Part shown: in pieces, positions 51,010-62,200 of the stretch
How positions within the stretch are numbered: position 1 is the first letter of the stretch
Layout: each line of letters opens with the position of its first letter
Assembly (NCBI GenBank): GCA_964586285.1
Contig: CAZPHU010000002.1
Span: 17,039-81,038 of the forward strand
DNA: 64,000 nucleotides
Direction of reading: 5' to 3'
Source of the DNA: CAZPHU01 sp964586285
GTDB lineage: Bacteria > Fibrobacterota > Chitinivibrionia > Chitinivibrionales > CAYFVL01
Translations under genes and position numbers: made by a program
Notes under the pieces: generated by a model
The model's input: the letters and a program-made list of their open reading frames with translations, nothing else
Database searches by the model: none
Told to the model about the DNA's origin: nothing

Positions 51010-53583
51010 GTGAATAACTTCAAAAACGCACTGGAAACCCAGTTTCTTCCTTTTGTCGAAAAGCCTCTGCGCTATCTGGGTAACGAACTCAACATAATCC
51101 ACAAAGATCTTACAAAGTGCAGCTCACGGGGAGTGCTTTGCTTTCCCGATCTATACGATTTGGGCATGTCCCACTATGGTTCTCAAATTCTTTACCATAT
51201 CGTTAACGGGCATGATCTCTGGGCGCTCTCCAGATGCTACCATCCGGCACCGGATGCTGAGACGCGAATGCGTGAAACCAATCTGCCGCTGTGGGATTTG
51301 GAGTACCTGCGGCCAATTAGAGAAGCCGACTGGATCGGATTTACCGTTCAGTATGAGCTTCAGTACACAAACATTCTAAACATGCTTGATTTGGCCCAAA
51401 TTCCCTTACGCCATGGTAATCGCACCGAAAAAGACCCGATCGTTGTGGCCGGCGGTCCATGCATGATTAACCCCGAGCCTCTGGCGCCGTTTATAGATGC
51501 TTTTGTGATCGGCGACGGTGAAGAGGTGATAGAGACGCTCTGCCGGACAATGGAGCAGAGCAGGGAAGCCGGGCTGCACAGGGCGTTTACACTTGGCAAA
51601 TTGGCCGAAATAGAAGGTGTATATGTTCCTTCCTCCGTTGAAACGCAAAGCCGGGGCGGGTTTATCGTACCGGTCGAGCAACACAAGCCGGTTAATGCGG
51701 CAAAGATTCCTCACCTTGACAGTAGATACTACCCGGAAAAACCGCTTGTGCCGATAATGAATGTGGTGCACGACAGACTGGCGGTGGAAGTGATGCGGGG
51801 ATGTACACGTGGATGTCGCTACTGCTCCGCCGGAATGTATTATCGTCCGGTGCGTGAGCGGGACGCGGGGGATATTCTCTCTCATATAAGCAGCGGTGTA
51901 AAAAACACCGGACTTCGCGAGATTGGTCTGCTGAGCTTGTCTACGGCCGATTATTCGGGCTTGAACCAACTTTTGACCACGGCCGAATCTCTGCGCCATG
52001 AGAGTCATCTCAGTATATCCCTTCCCTCCACGCGCATAGATGCTCTGGATGAAAACCAGATACAGAAGCTCAACAAAGTGGTACCCGCATCATCCATGAC
52101 GATTGCCCCTGAGGCGGGGAGTCAGCGCTTGCGCAACAGTATCAATAAAGATTTTTCGGAGGAGGCGATTCTTCAGGCCGTCGATACGCTTCTCCAAAAC
52201 AATATTCAGACATTAAAGCTCTACTTCATGATCGGGTTACCGACTGAAGACAGTCCTGATATCGAAGAGATGATCGCGCTTGTAAAACGTATTGCCGATA
52301 TGGCCCGAAAAAGGGGTAAACGCCGCACGGTAAATGTCGCGATAAGCCCCTTTTCTCCCAAACCGCAGACCCCATTTCAATGGGAGGCTATGGATACCCC
52401 CGAGCGGCTTCTCCAAAAGGGACGCCATATTAAATTCTCGTTGAAAAACCTGCGCAATGTGAGGGTAAGCTACCGGGATCCATACATGACTCTCCTTGAG
52501 ACCGTCATGGCACGGGGTGACAGAGCGGTTGCCGATGTGATCGAGCGAGCATGGCAAAAAGGCGCACGTTTTGACGGATGGGATGAGCATTTCAATATCG
52601 ACCGATGGCAGGAAGCTGCAACCGAAGCCGATTGTCCCTTAGATACTTACACAGGCGCGATTGCTGAATCGCAAAAGTTACCCTGGTCGTCCGTATCGAT
52701 GGGAATACCGGAATCGTTTTTTCTTGAAGAGAAAAACAAGGCGATCATAAACGAAACAACACAAGATTGCAGAACTTTCGCGTGCACCGCATGTGGTGTT
52801 TGCGATATAGCTGCAATGGATATCAAAAAGCAGCACCATATAACCTCCGACACCCAACAGGTTGAAGCTTTCGGTAAAACGAGCCTCAGAAGTGCTGAAA
52901 AACCTTCCTTTTACCGTCTTTCTTATTGCAAGAAGGATCAGGCCCGCTTTGTTGCTCATCGGGATATGATAAACGCGATCGAGCGCGCATTCACCATGTC
53001 CAAAGTACCTCTTGCGTACAGCGAGGGGTTTCATCCACACCCCCGGTTGGGATTCGGTCCGCCGTTGTCTCTGGGAGTGGCGGGGGACAGCGAGATGATG
53101 GATGCCGTGTTGATACGGGAGTACCAGTGGGATCTCGATGGGATTAACCACTGGTTGCCTGAGGGGATTAGGATCACCGGAGTAAACCGGCTTGAGAAAA
53201 AGCCTGTATCGTTGAACGCGGACATCGTCGCGGGAAGATATGTGCTTACTCCGCCCGAAGGGCTCGTGGCGAAGTTAGCCGAGATTGTCGAGGGGGCACT
53301 CAAACAGGAAACCATCATTGTTCGGACGACCAAAAAAGGACAGGAGCTGCAGAAGGACATTCGCCATTTGATACACTCGATCGAGCCGATTGCCCAAAAT
53401 CCAGACCACCCCGGTCAACTATCCTGCGTGGTATCGATGCTCCCGGGTAAAACCTGTCGGGTCGATGAGCTGGTGTCGGGATTATTTCCCGGATATTCGC
53501 CGGCACACTGTTATGTGCGAAGAAGCGTCTGTTACCGACGGGGTAGTGATGGATTGGAAGCTTTGGGAACGGCTCGTGACTAA
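51010..53583 (+). CDS. Radical SAM protein fused to DUF2344 domain (TIGR03960/TIGR03936 type)
   Basis: 857 residues starting at GTG (51010). Residues 1-620 are a radical SAM protein with an N-terminal B12-like Rossmann part; the cluster cysteines are Cys265, Cys269 and Cys272 in 'RGCTRGCRYCSAGM'. Typical text of this family: 'SHYGSQILYHIVN' and 'ETLKLYFMIGLPTEDSPDIEE'-like segments. Residues of about 640-855 are the DUF2344 domain ('RFVAHRDMINAIERAF', 'SEGFHPHPRLGFGPPLSLG'). The fusion is widespread and often sits beside ribonuclease G or ribosomal protein genes, which hints at RNA modification; that neighbourhood is absent here. Function unproven. Confidence 0.92.
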   Translation: MNNFKNALETQFLPFVEKPLRYLGNELNIIHKDLTKCSSRGVLCFPDLYDLGMSHYGSQILYHIVNGHDLWALSRCYHPAPDAETRMRETNLPLWDLEYLRPIREADWIGFTVQYELQYTNILNMLDLAQIPLRHGNRTEKDPIVVAGGPCMINPEPLAPFIDAFVIGDGEEVIETLCRTMEQSREAGLHRAFTLGKLAEIEGVYVPSSVETQSRGGFIVPVEQHKPVNAAKIPHLDSRYYPEKPLVPIMNVVHDRLAVEVMRGCTRGCRYCSAGMYYRPVRERDAGDILSHISSGVKNTGLREIGLLSLSTADYSGLNQLLTTAESLRHESHLSISLPSTRIDALDENQIQKLNKVVPASSMTIAPEAGSQRLRNSINKDFSEEAILQAVDTLLQNNIQTLKLYFMIGLPTEDSPDIEEMIALVKRIADMARKRGKRRTVNVAISPFSPKPQTPFQWEAMDTPERLLQKGRHIKFSLKNLRNVRVSYRDPYMTLLETVMARGDRAVADVIERAWQKGARFDGWDEHFNIDRWQEAATEADCPLDTYTGAIAESQKLPWSSVSMGIPESFFLEEKNKAIINETTQDCRTFACTACGVCDIAAMDIKKQHHITSDTQQVEAFGKTSLRSAEKPSFYRLSYCKKDQARFVAHRDMINAIERAFTMSKVPLAYSEGFHPHPRLGFGPPLSLGVAGDSEMMDAVLIREYQWDLDGINHWLPEGIRITGVNRLEKKPVSLNADIVAGRYVLTPPEGLVAKLAEIVEGALKQETIIVRTTKKGQELQKDIRHLIHSIEPIAQNPDHPGQLSCVVSMLPGKTCRVDELVSGLFPGYSPAHCYVRRSVCYRRGSDGLEALGTARD

Positions 53584-53593
53584 ACCGCTATAA

Positions 53594-53821
53594 CAAAAAA
53601 ATCTAGGTCTGTCACGGCCTGATGGCCGTGGCATGACTATTAACTCACATACTCACTATTTCCTGCAGCGTGTGACAACTTATGGACGAACTACAACATT
53701 CCGGATAGATTTGTACCAGTTCACACTTTGGGCATATGTGCTGATGCCTGCTCATGTACATATTCTCGCATGGCCCACTCAAAAATCATATGACATCGCA
53801 TTTAACGTCGGAAAAGGGTGA
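53594..53821 (+). pseudogene. Remnant of a REP-associated (IS200-like, Y1) transposase
   Basis: A short frame, open from 53594 with its first ATG at 53633, carries the start of a Y1/RAYT transposase ('HYFLQRVTTYGR') and its HUH motif region ('LWAYVLMPAHVHIL'), then ends after about 75 codons. The roughly 20-residue helix normally between these parts is missing, as is everything after the HUH region including the catalytic Tyr helix. So it is a decayed fragment. It lies between the DUF2344 fusion and the 3' end of recD. A perfect hairpin (53613-53630) overlaps its 5' end. Confidence 0.65.
53613..53630. repeat. Perfect hairpin, possible REP-like element
   Basis: CACGGCC (53613-53619) and GGCCGTG (53624-53630) enclose a 4-base loop, 30 bases past the radical SAM stop and at the 5' edge of the transposase remnant. 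It may be a relic REP unit or a terminator hairpin; no T-run follows. Confidence 0.4.
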
Positions 53822-53856
53822 TACCGTAGTTAGTCTTGCTTGTCTACCGACATTCC

Positions 53857-55635
53857 TTACCCCCACAATTTCCGGTGAAGTCCGGTTGTTCGCTCTAATG
53901 TTTTGGATATCGTGCCGCGCAGGATGTCTTCACTTCCGATTATATCGACTCTGTTTTTCGCCCTGGTGATTGCGGTATACAAAAGTTCTCTGGTCAAAAC
54001 GGGGGACTCTTTTGCGGGCAGTACAAGCATCACATGGTCAAACTCAGATCCCTGACTCTTATGAATTGTCATCGCGTAGGCGGTCTCGTGGGAGGGGAGT
54101 CGGGCGGGGGAGAGTGTACGATAGTTTCCGTCACTGGTGTGGAAAACAGCTGTGTACTCGCCGGTCATTTTGGCGGTGATTATTCCGACATCGCCGTTGA
54201 ACAGATTGACACTGTAATCATTACGGGTGATCATTACCGGCTTTCCTTCGTACCAGATCGAGTCTCCGTGAATAAGCCTCTTCTGAAAAAGCATACGCTC
54301 CAAAGCGGCATTGATGGCCGTCACGCCCGAAGGGCCGTTGCGCAATGCGCAGAGGATGCGAAAGGTATTCAATGCGTCAAACTGCTCATCGACGGTCGCC
54401 GCGTTGAACAGCGCCTCGTAATAGGGCATGACGGTTTGGATGAATGCCCTGGTGGAATCCTCCCCGGTGTCGAAATCGAAACGGTTGATCAGGTGGTGCT
54501 TGGAATCGCAAAGCGTATCAAGCGCGTTTTGGGAGTTTCCGACGCGAACGGCTGCGCTCAGACATGCGATATCTTCATTGAAGCGAAAGACTTTCCGAAG
54601 CTCGATCAGGCAATCGGAGAGGGGATGAGCCGATTCATCCGACGGGATAACCAGTTCTGTTGTCTGGTTCACAAACTGGGCGAAATCGGGAGTAAACCGG
54701 GAGACTTCCCGGTCGGGACAGAGGTCTCCGAGAATCGCCCCCGGTTCGACGGATGCCAGCTGGAAGCGGTCGCCTAACAGAATCAGCCTGCAGTGCGAAG
54801 GAGTGGCCTCCAGAAGCTGGTGCATGAGTGTGATGTCAATCATGGATGCCTCATCGATAACGATAACATCCGCGGGAATGGGGTTTTCCGCAGTGTATCG
54901 AAAGCCGCCTGCTCCCGCTCCCAGGAGTCTGTGTATCGTAGTGGCTTCCGTTGGTAAAGGAAGATCGCAGGCGCTTTTGTCGGCGGCGTTTTGCAGCGAT
55001 TCGTGCAGTCTGTTGGCGGCTTTACCGGTTGGTGCGGCGCAGGCTATACGCAGCGTCTCGGGAGTCTTGAGGCTGATGAGTACCTGCAGTATGCCGGCCG
55101 CCGTGGTGGTTTTACCGGTCCCCGGTCCGCCGGTGACCACGCAAAGCGATCGGCTTGCAGCGGATACCGCTGCTACTTTTTGCCACAGAAGTTGATCTCC
55201 GGGGCCAAACAGCCGATCCAGCAGAGAGCATAGCGGTCGACTTGAGGGGATCGGATTGTGCTCGGCTTTCTGAAGGAGAATCTCGGCTATTCGCTGCTCC
55301 GCAAGCCAGAAACGGTAGAGATATAAAAGAGAACCGTCCAGGATTAAGGGCTGATAATCACCCGGCGCACCCACGATATCGTACTGTTTGAGCTTCTCCA
55401 GCCACTGTTGCGTATCCGGCAGATCGGCGGGCGCGTTTTCGGGCATCACGGAACCAATGAAATTATTCAGGTTCAAACACACATGACCGTCGTTGCCTGC
55501 CTTGGATGCCAGGGCGGCGGCATGGAAAAGTTCTTCGGAATCGGTTTGAGCCAGCCTGCATATGAAACGGCCGAAATGTTTGTCTATGGCGGACAGAAAA
55601 TCCGCCGATTTTTGATTCGGTCTAATGCTTGTCAT
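53857..55635 (-). CDS. recD: Exodeoxyribonuclease V subunit alpha
   Basis: 592 residues, near the E. coli length. RecD is the 5'-3' helicase of RecBCD. Walker A is 'VTGGPGTGKTTTAAGIL', Walker B-like 'VIVIDEASMIDI', later motifs 'ILLGDRFQLASVEPGAILGD', 'AMTIHKSQGSEFDHV' and 'LYTAITRAKNRV'. It is the last gene of recC-recB-recD, and its ATG overlaps the recB stop by 4 bases. All helicase motifs appear intact, so it should be functional. Its 3' end adjoins the transposase remnant. Confidence 0.97.
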   Translation of the reverse strand: MTSIRPNQKSADFLSAIDKHFGRFICRLAQTDSEELFHAAALASKAGNDGHVCLNLNNFIGSVMPENAPADLPDTQQWLEKLKQYDIVGAPGDYQPLILDGSLLYLYRFWLAEQRIAEILLQKAEHNPIPSSRPLCSLLDRLFGPGDQLLWQKVAAVSAASRSLCVVTGGPGTGKTTTAAGILQVLISLKTPETLRIACAAPTGKAANRLHESLQNAADKSACDLPLPTEATTIHRLLGAGAGGFRYTAENPIPADVIVIDEASMIDITLMHQLLEATPSHCRLILLGDRFQLASVEPGAILGDLCPDREVSRFTPDFAQFVNQTTELVIPSDESAHPLSDCLIELRKVFRFNEDIACLSAAVRVGNSQNALDTLCDSKHHLINRFDFDTGEDSTRAFIQTVMPYYEALFNAATVDEQFDALNTFRILCALRNGPSGVTAINAALERMLFQKRLIHGDSIWYEGKPVMITRNDYSVNLFNGDVGIITAKMTGEYTAVFHTSDGNYRTLSPARLPSHETAYAMTIHKSQGSEFDHVMLVLPAKESPVLTRELLYTAITRAKNRVDIIGSEDILRGTISKTLERTTGLHRKLWG

Positions 55636-58600
55636 AAGAGTAATTCCCGCCGTAAAGAATTGATGCTTTGTCCGGGTGGTTTATCGAAGAAAATGCCGGT
55701 TTGCATTCCCTGAGAAGGTGAAATACCTCTTAGAAAAAGATAAAGCACGCCGCCGAAATCACGCTCGTAGTCATAGCCTTTTATACGGTGCGCGAGATAT
55801 CGATCGAGTGCCAGAGTGTAAAGATAATACTGGAGGAAATAGTATTCTTCCGTTATCGCATGCGCCAGATGATCGTGTGTGTAGTCATCATAGGTGTATC
55901 CAAGGAAATTGGATTTCCAGTCAAGAAGGTAATACCGACCCTCGCATGATAAAACCATATCGATAAACCCGTGCATATACCCGCTTGTCGGCTGGAAATC
56001 GAGTCTTTCGATTGCCTGGGGATAGCTGTTTGGAATGGCGCCCGCATTTCGGGAAAGTATCGATGATAGTGTATCTGCGGATATGTTATGTATCGGATAG
56101 TAAAATTCCAGCTCGTTGAGACGTACATCCGGTGTTACCGAGGAGAGATGAAACGAATGCCCTTCGGTTGAAATGCGAACCGAACGGATGGAATGCAGCA
56201 GCTTCTGTATTACCGGATGCCACAGTTGATCAAAGCCGTGCTGTTTTAGTTTGCCGGCAATAAGCTCGTCATCCGCGTCCCTGTCTTCGACGGAAAAATC
56301 GGCATGTTCAAGAAGCGAGTGGAAAAACGTACCGGCGCGTGCTCCGCGGGGAAAGGTGAACAGGGATCTCACCTGCTCGCCTTGATTATCCAGCGTCGGC
56401 GCAACCGAAAGAAACGGTAACGATAGAGTATCTTGATCGTAGTCCACCCCGTGATCATCACCGGCTGTCTTGCGGGTCAATGCCGTAAAGCTGGTGAGTC
56501 TGGAGCAGGGCACCTCCTTTCGTGACATGCGACGACAAAACAGCAGCTCCATCGAACTGCTTTGCGGTGTCAGACGAGGCACTTGCGGCACTTGCTCTAT
56601 CTCAGTTACCGCAATCGTTTTTTCTGACATCCCGGCACGTGCCCGAATGTCTTCCAGACGCTGCCGGTCCCCAAGCGATCCGACATGTTTCTCCAGTGCC
56701 GCGACAAAATCAGCCTCGTCTGCTTTGAGGCTGCCACGATGGAAGATGTATGCCGGAGCGGCGCTGTCGGCAAGGTTGAACCGTCCCCACACCATGTAGC
56801 ACCGGCATCGGGCGCGGGTAAGTGCGACATAGAACAGACGAATGTTTTCGGCCAGCTGCTCCTGTTTTGCGACGGCGCTGTTTTGGTCGAATTGCGCAGA
56901 TCCCATGTCACAGCACTGGCGCAGGTTTTCATCATGAAACAGTATCATATCGTCTTTTGAAAAGCTTGAGCGCCACAGAAAAGGACAGAAAACAATCGGA
57001 TACTCCAATCCTTTGGAGGAATGGATGGTCACCAGCTGAACAGCATCATCATCACTTTCAAGCCGCAACTCGTGCTCGGTCAATCGGGGAGAAGACTCGT
57101 CGCATTGGGTGCCCAGCCACTGGATAAGCTGCGGCATATTCATATGCTGATAGACCGATGCCTGCTGAAGAAGCTCTATCAGGTGAAGCAGGTTGGTCAG
57201 TCTTCGTTCACCGTCCGAGAAACTTAACAGTCGTTTTCGGATCTGGTATTGGTGAAGGCAGCGGGTGATCATCGAAATGAAACTTTTTTTCCTCCAGTTG
57301 TCATGAAGGATTCTGAATTCGTTCAGCACCTTTTCAAACTTTTGCTCCGAATTCATACAGGCGAGAATCTGTTCCCCTTTGTAGCCGATCAGAGAGGTAG
57401 CCAGGGCGGTTCGAATACGTCTGCCGTCATACGGCGCGGCGATGGCGGAGAGGAGTCTGAGCAGGTCGTGCGCCTCGTCGGTATCAAACACGTTGCCGGC
57501 ACTTTGCAGCACCGCCGGGATATTGGCCTGGGCAAGCACCTCTTTTATCATGCGAGCCTCTTCCTTTGCGCTAACCAAAACGGCAATATCGCCGGGTTTT
57601 AACTCCCGTTCTCCGAGGCGTGCCTTGCCCTGTTGCGCCAGTATGAGCAACCTCCCGATCTCGGCCGCCACTGTTTTTATGATCAGCGGTTTTGCATTGG
57701 TTTTTCCGATAGGGCGCCCTCGATAGGAGAAACGCTCGCTTGAAAAATACCAGAGGTGAAACGGCTTATTCTCTTCATTGTCAATGATTAAGCGTGCCTT
57801 GTGCGTTTTGTCGGGTGCGGATACCGGTTCGAAAGGAATATCCCGGTCGTAAATAAAGGGAGCCTGCGCACCGGAGAAAATTGTGTTTACGGCATCAATC
57901 AACCCCGGTTCGGATCGATAGTTTGTTCCCAGCGTAAATCGCCCGCCGGCTTGGCGGGCGGCCAGCATGTACGTAAAAATATCGGCGCCGCGGAAACTGT
58001 AGATCGCCTGTTTGGGATCGCCAATGAGATACAGGGGACGGTTTTGTCCGGCGAAAAGTGCGTTAAAAATCGCATATTGTATACTGTCGGTATCCTGAAA
58101 TTCATCGATCAAGGCCGCACGGTATCGTGACTGTACGGTTTGAATGACCTGGTGCTTGCGGGAGCCATGCAGCGCAGAAAGCATGAGGATAAGCAGATCA
58201 TCAAAGGTATGTATGTTTTTGCGCTGTTTTTCACGCTCCAGTCGCTTGCGAATGTAGGGGACCGCTTTTAATCTTAATGACAGAAGCTGACGGTCAAGCT
58301 GCTCGATAAGGCGGGCCGACACATCCGAGAGTTGTTGCGCGAGATCGAAAAAGTCGTGTTTCGGAGGGTTTCCGTTCTTACTCTCCGCCGATAATGCGGC
58401 ATGCGTAAACCGGTCGAATTTCTCGAAAAGATCGGGATCCGCCGTTGTCCGTGAAAAGAAGTGATCGGCGGTGCGGAAAAGCCCCAAAAGCGTCCTCTTC
58501 TGATATTTACGCCGCGAGAGATCGGGCCAGGTGAGAAGGATCGTCTGTATCTGTTCTTTCTCCTTCCGCCAACACTGTTGCGCCTCGACGTATGCCCGGA

Positions 58601-59234
58601 TGAAATCATCCTCAAACGATATTTCATTATCTTCGGGCAACTCAGGCAAAAAAGAGACATGCGGCTGCCCCACCAGTGTTTTGGCCAGTGAGACAAATGT
58701 ATCGATATCATATGACTTTTTAAGCATGTACTGAATAAGCAGGGGAGATGCGCCGTAGAAGGTGTCGCGCCAGAAATCCTGAACGGCCGCCAAAAGCAGC
58801 CCCTGAGCATCGGTGTGAAGCTCGGTGTCAAAGCGTACCCCGGTTTCGAATGCATGTTCCTGAAGGATTCTTTGACAGAAACCATGGATGGTAAATATTG
58901 CTGCCTGGTCAAAGGAGCGCAACGCGGTCTCCAGAAGGCCGGTTATCTCTTGCGGCGGTGCGAGGCTGAGCAGATGCCGGGTGATCTCATCACACTGCTC
59001 GGGGTCGACAGGCGTTGTCAGAAGAGAATGGATGAGACCGCGAATACGGCCGCGAAGCTCTTCGGTTGCGGCTTCAGTAAACGTAACCACCAGAATTGAT
59101 TCTACCGGGAGACGACGTTCGAGAAGCAGACGTACATAAAGGTAACTGATCGTGTATGTCTTGCCGGTTCCGGCGCTGGCTTCAATCAGATTGGTTCCGG
59201 AAAGCGGACAGGTGGTCAGATCAAGCAGATTCAT
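55632..59234 (-). CDS. recB: Exodeoxyribonuclease V subunit beta
   Basis: 1200 residues: a UvrD-like 3'-5' helicase joined to the RecB nuclease. Walker A is 'IEASAGTGKTYTISYLYVRL' near residue 17; 'ALIDEFQDTDSIQYAIF' is motif II; 'TNYRSEPGLIDAVN' motif IV; 'LVTIHSSKGLEYPIVFCP' and 'FYVALTRARCRCYMVWGR' motifs V-VI. The C-terminal nuclease has 'GFIDMVLSCEGRYYLLDWKS' followed by 'NFLG', with the catalytic Asp and Lys present, and 'YFLQYYLYTLALDRYLA'. It degrades duplex ends until it meets a Chi site and then loads RecA. Both ends overlap neighbours by 4 bases. Confidence 0.97.
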   Translation of the reverse strand: MNLLDLTTCPLSGTNLIEASAGTGKTYTISYLYVRLLLERRLPVESILVVTFTEAATEELRGRIRGLIHSLLTTPVDPEQCDEITRHLLSLAPPQEITGLLETALRSFDQAAIFTIHGFCQRILQEHAFETGVRFDTELHTDAQGLLLAAVQDFWRDTFYGASPLLIQYMLKKSYDIDTFVSLAKTLVGQPHVSFLPELPEDNEISFEDDFIRAYVEAQQCWRKEKEQIQTILLTWPDLSRRKYQKRTLLGLFRTADHFFSRTTADPDLFEKFDRFTHAALSAESKNGNPPKHDFFDLAQQLSDVSARLIEQLDRQLLSLRLKAVPYIRKRLEREKQRKNIHTFDDLLILMLSALHGSRKHQVIQTVQSRYRAALIDEFQDTDSIQYAIFNALFAGQNRPLYLIGDPKQAIYSFRGADIFTYMLAARQAGGRFTLGTNYRSEPGLIDAVNTIFSGAQAPFIYDRDIPFEPVSAPDKTHKARLIIDNEENKPFHLWYFSSERFSYRGRPIGKTNAKPLIIKTVAAEIGRLLILAQQGKARLGERELKPGDIAVLVSAKEEARMIKEVLAQANIPAVLQSAGNVFDTDEAHDLLRLLSAIAAPYDGRRIRTALATSLIGYKGEQILACMNSEQKFEKVLNEFRILHDNWRKKSFISMITRCLHQYQIRKRLLSFSDGERRLTNLLHLIELLQQASVYQHMNMPQLIQWLGTQCDESSPRLTEHELRLESDDDAVQLVTIHSSKGLEYPIVFCPFLWRSSFSKDDMILFHDENLRQCCDMGSAQFDQNSAVAKQEQLAENIRLFYVALTRARCRCYMVWGRFNLADSAAPAYIFHRGSLKADEADFVAALEKHVGSLGDRQRLEDIRARAGMSEKTIAVTEIEQVPQVPRLTPQSSSMELLFCRRMSRKEVPCSRLTSFTALTRKTAGDDHGVDYDQDTLSLPFLSVAPTLDNQGEQVRSLFTFPRGARAGTFFHSLLEHADFSVEDRDADDELIAGKLKQHGFDQLWHPVIQKLLHSIRSVRISTEGHSFHLSSVTPDVRLNELEFYYPIHNISADTLSSILSRNAGAIPNSYPQAIERLDFQPTSGYMHGFIDMVLSCEGRYYLLDWKSNFLGYTYDDYTHDHLAHAITEEYYFLQYYLYTLALDRYLAHRIKGYDYERDFGGVLYLFLRGISPSQGMQTGIFFDKPPGQSINSLRRELLL

Positions 59235-62200
59235 TGCGGCAATCCTCCTTCCCGTTCACAATCATAGAGTGGCTCGAAAATACTCATCGCCAGTGCTCCG
59301 AAATCCTTATCGAGCGGAACATGCTCTCCAAAGTAAAGCGAGTGATAGACATCTTCACACTCACCGCGAATAAATCCTCCGCCCTGCCACGCGGTAAGCG
59401 CTTTCTCCAAAGCTTCACGGGTATGTAGCCTCCGGATCAGGATGTTTTCGGCATAGGCGTGAGAACTTTCCGCAAAAAAGTGTAATCCTTGATGCATACC
59501 CAAACGATACAGCTCTACCATTTCGTCCAGAAGACCGCGCGCGTTGTCGATCGGGTCGTAAAACAGAATTTTTTCGAATTCCCGTTTCTCCCACTTTTTT
59601 TTATCGGTGCCTATATGCATCGAAATCCGGGGAAGCGTCGGATCGTCGGCCGCGTTCAGTACAATATGTCTTATCCATGAGTCGATTCTGTCTTTGGGTT
59701 TGATCTGCGCATAACGATATCGTAGATGGAACCGGGAAGTGAGTTGACTGAGGCGCCCGTGTAGCGTATAGCCATTGGTTTTGATACTGATATCCGCGTA
59801 TCTTCCGGCGTCCCCGGGAGCGGCAACGCGAATGATCTGAGCGACCCGGGCGACATTAACCACCAGACGGTCGAAATGGCAGCTTCCGATCGTACCGTGG
59901 GGAAGTACCCCCATGCCTTTCACGACATCATGCAGCCGGTCGGCGCCGGCCCCCTGAAGTGCTTTACTTAGAAGAAACTGCTCCAACGTGTATTTATCCA
60001 GACCCTCCAGCGCAAACGGTTCCTCCGATTCGATCACGGTGTTGTCGATCTCGAGTCGAAGGCCGAATTTGTTGCGAAGAAACGCTCTGATCGGATGTCG
60101 GAAAAAATTGCACAAATCATCGATCGATATTTCCAGTTTTGTTCTATCCAGTACGATCGGAGAGACGCCGGAAAGAAACTTCGTGCGTCTCAGGCTTTGA
60201 AGCCGTGAGGTTGCCGCTTCGTAATTATCGGGGGAGTAGCTGAAAAGGCGCGCTTTTTCGGTAAGAGCATCACCGCCGAAGTAAAGGGAGCTAAACGGGT
60301 GAAGCGGATGGCGAACCAGAAGCATTTCGCCCACAGTCGCAAAATTCTTCGATGCCGGTTTATAGAACCGGTTGCAGTAGTCTATCAGTTCGCTGAGGAC
60401 CACCGACGGAGGAATATCGCTGTTGTCGTCGGCGTTGCGTCCGGTGAAGCTTAGATACAGCATGTCGCGAGCCGATAATAATGTCTCCAGAAACAGATAC
60501 CGGTCATCTTTACGAAGGCTCCTGTCTCCGGGACGAGGGTAGCGAACAGTCAAATCAAACTGAGGTTTCTTGTCGATTCGCGGATACGACCGGTCGTTGA
60601 GTCCGAGCAGACACACGACCCGAAACGGAATACTGCGCATCGGAAGCATCGAACAAAATGTCACACCGCCGCCCAGAAAGCCGCTTCCTGGCATCGGAGC
60701 GGTAAGCACGGAGTCAATCTGTTGACGAATAACCTCCAGGGAAATTTCTCCGTCAAATCCCGCTGCCGTCTGTTGAATGGCCAGATCGGCAAGAACTGTC
60801 GTAAGCAGTGTGGCGGACCGGTCCCGCTCCGGTCCACCAAAAAACCTGTCCAGAATAGAGAGGAGTCTTTGTGACCACTCAGACAAGGTATAATTGCCGG
60901 AAAGCTCGTTTTTGGTACGGAAGAGCGTTTCCAAAAACTCCACCAGGTTTCCAAGCGCGACCGCGTTAGCGGATGTTATACGGCCGGCAGGCAGAATATC
61001 CTTCACAAGCCGCTCATCACCGTCTCCCATCGCATAGCCCAGAAGCAATCTGTCGACGCCGGCTCGCCAGCTGTTTTCCTGAGTCGGCGCAACACCCTCC
61101 TGTTTGCGATGGTCACCGTCTATTCCCCACCGTATGCGTGTGTCTTCGATCCACTGACGAAAAACTTCCATGTCTCCCGAAGATATGGAGAATGACTCCT
61201 GAACAGCGGGGGATTCAAGCAGGGCAAGGACATCGGGAGCGGTGACCGGACTATGCACAAGGTCCAGAAGGAGTGCAAAATCATCCACAACGCGCTGCCG
61301 GGTGCGTATGGGGCGATCGGCCAGGCTAAACGGTATGGACGGTATAGTTTTCTGCTCGGCTTCAAACACCGCCTGAATAAATGGCGCGTAGGTTTCGATA
61401 TCCGGTGTCATCACTACGATATCGGAAGGACTGAGCGACGGATCTTCATCCAAAAATCGCAGAACATGATCATGCAACACCTCGACTTCCCGCATCGCGC
61501 TGTAGCAAGAATGTATCTGCACGGAACGGTCCTCAGAGGATATGCTTCTTTTGGCACCAGGAACATCGAGAATAAGCAGATCGTGTTGAATATGTTCCAG
61601 AAGCGTTTGCGGATCTTTTTCGGTGAAGATCGGCTGTTCCTGACAGTCAAGATTATGCAGTGCACTCAGAAATTCTCTTCCATGATCGCCAAGAGAAGCA
61701 AGCAGGGGATTGCCCGACTCCATATGCATGTCGGCGAGACTGTGTTTCTTTCCCCGGCGGGAGCGGCTTGTTTTGCGGGAAAGTTTTCTCTCCGAAACGA
61801 TATCATCCCAAAACTCTCTGCACGGATTGAGCACAAACAGTCGTATGTCGATTTTGGAAGACAGTGCCGCAAATATATCAAGATGAAATCGAGGCAGAGA
61901 GGAGATCCCGAAGATATGAATCCGGGCGGGGATGGAGCCCGGCGAAAAATTTTCGTCTTCGAGCGCCTCGTACAGTTTATTACGCAGCTTTACCCGGTGC
62001 GGGACAGGCGCGTCGTGTTGCAGCATGTTCCAAAGAATTGCCTGCCATTGCTCGTCGGGCTCGTCACCGACGCGCTGCGATTCCCATGCCTCAATCAGAT
62101 CGGGACGAAATACCGCGTACTGATCGAACGTGTCGGCGATTCTTCGGGCAAGCTGATACTGCTTTATGTGAGAGGAATCCTCTGATATATATGTCTTAAT

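Noticed and set aside
51406..52008. 200-codon minus-strand frame
   Set aside because: It is antisense to the conserved radical SAM core, including the cluster cysteines of the plus-strand gene.
54034..54777. 247-codon open frame on the plus strand
   Set aside because: It is antisense to recD, whose helicase motifs are intact. The long frame follows from G+C-rich codons, and the product has no family character.
58274..58912. 212-codon frame on the minus strand inside recB
   Set aside because: It overlaps recB on the same strand in another frame and has Arg/Ser/Pro-rich composition typical of a shadow frame.
61253..62185. 310-codon open frame on the plus strand
   Set aside because: It lies wholly antisense to recC, in a region where recC aligns well with its family. 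There is no credible ribosome-binding site.
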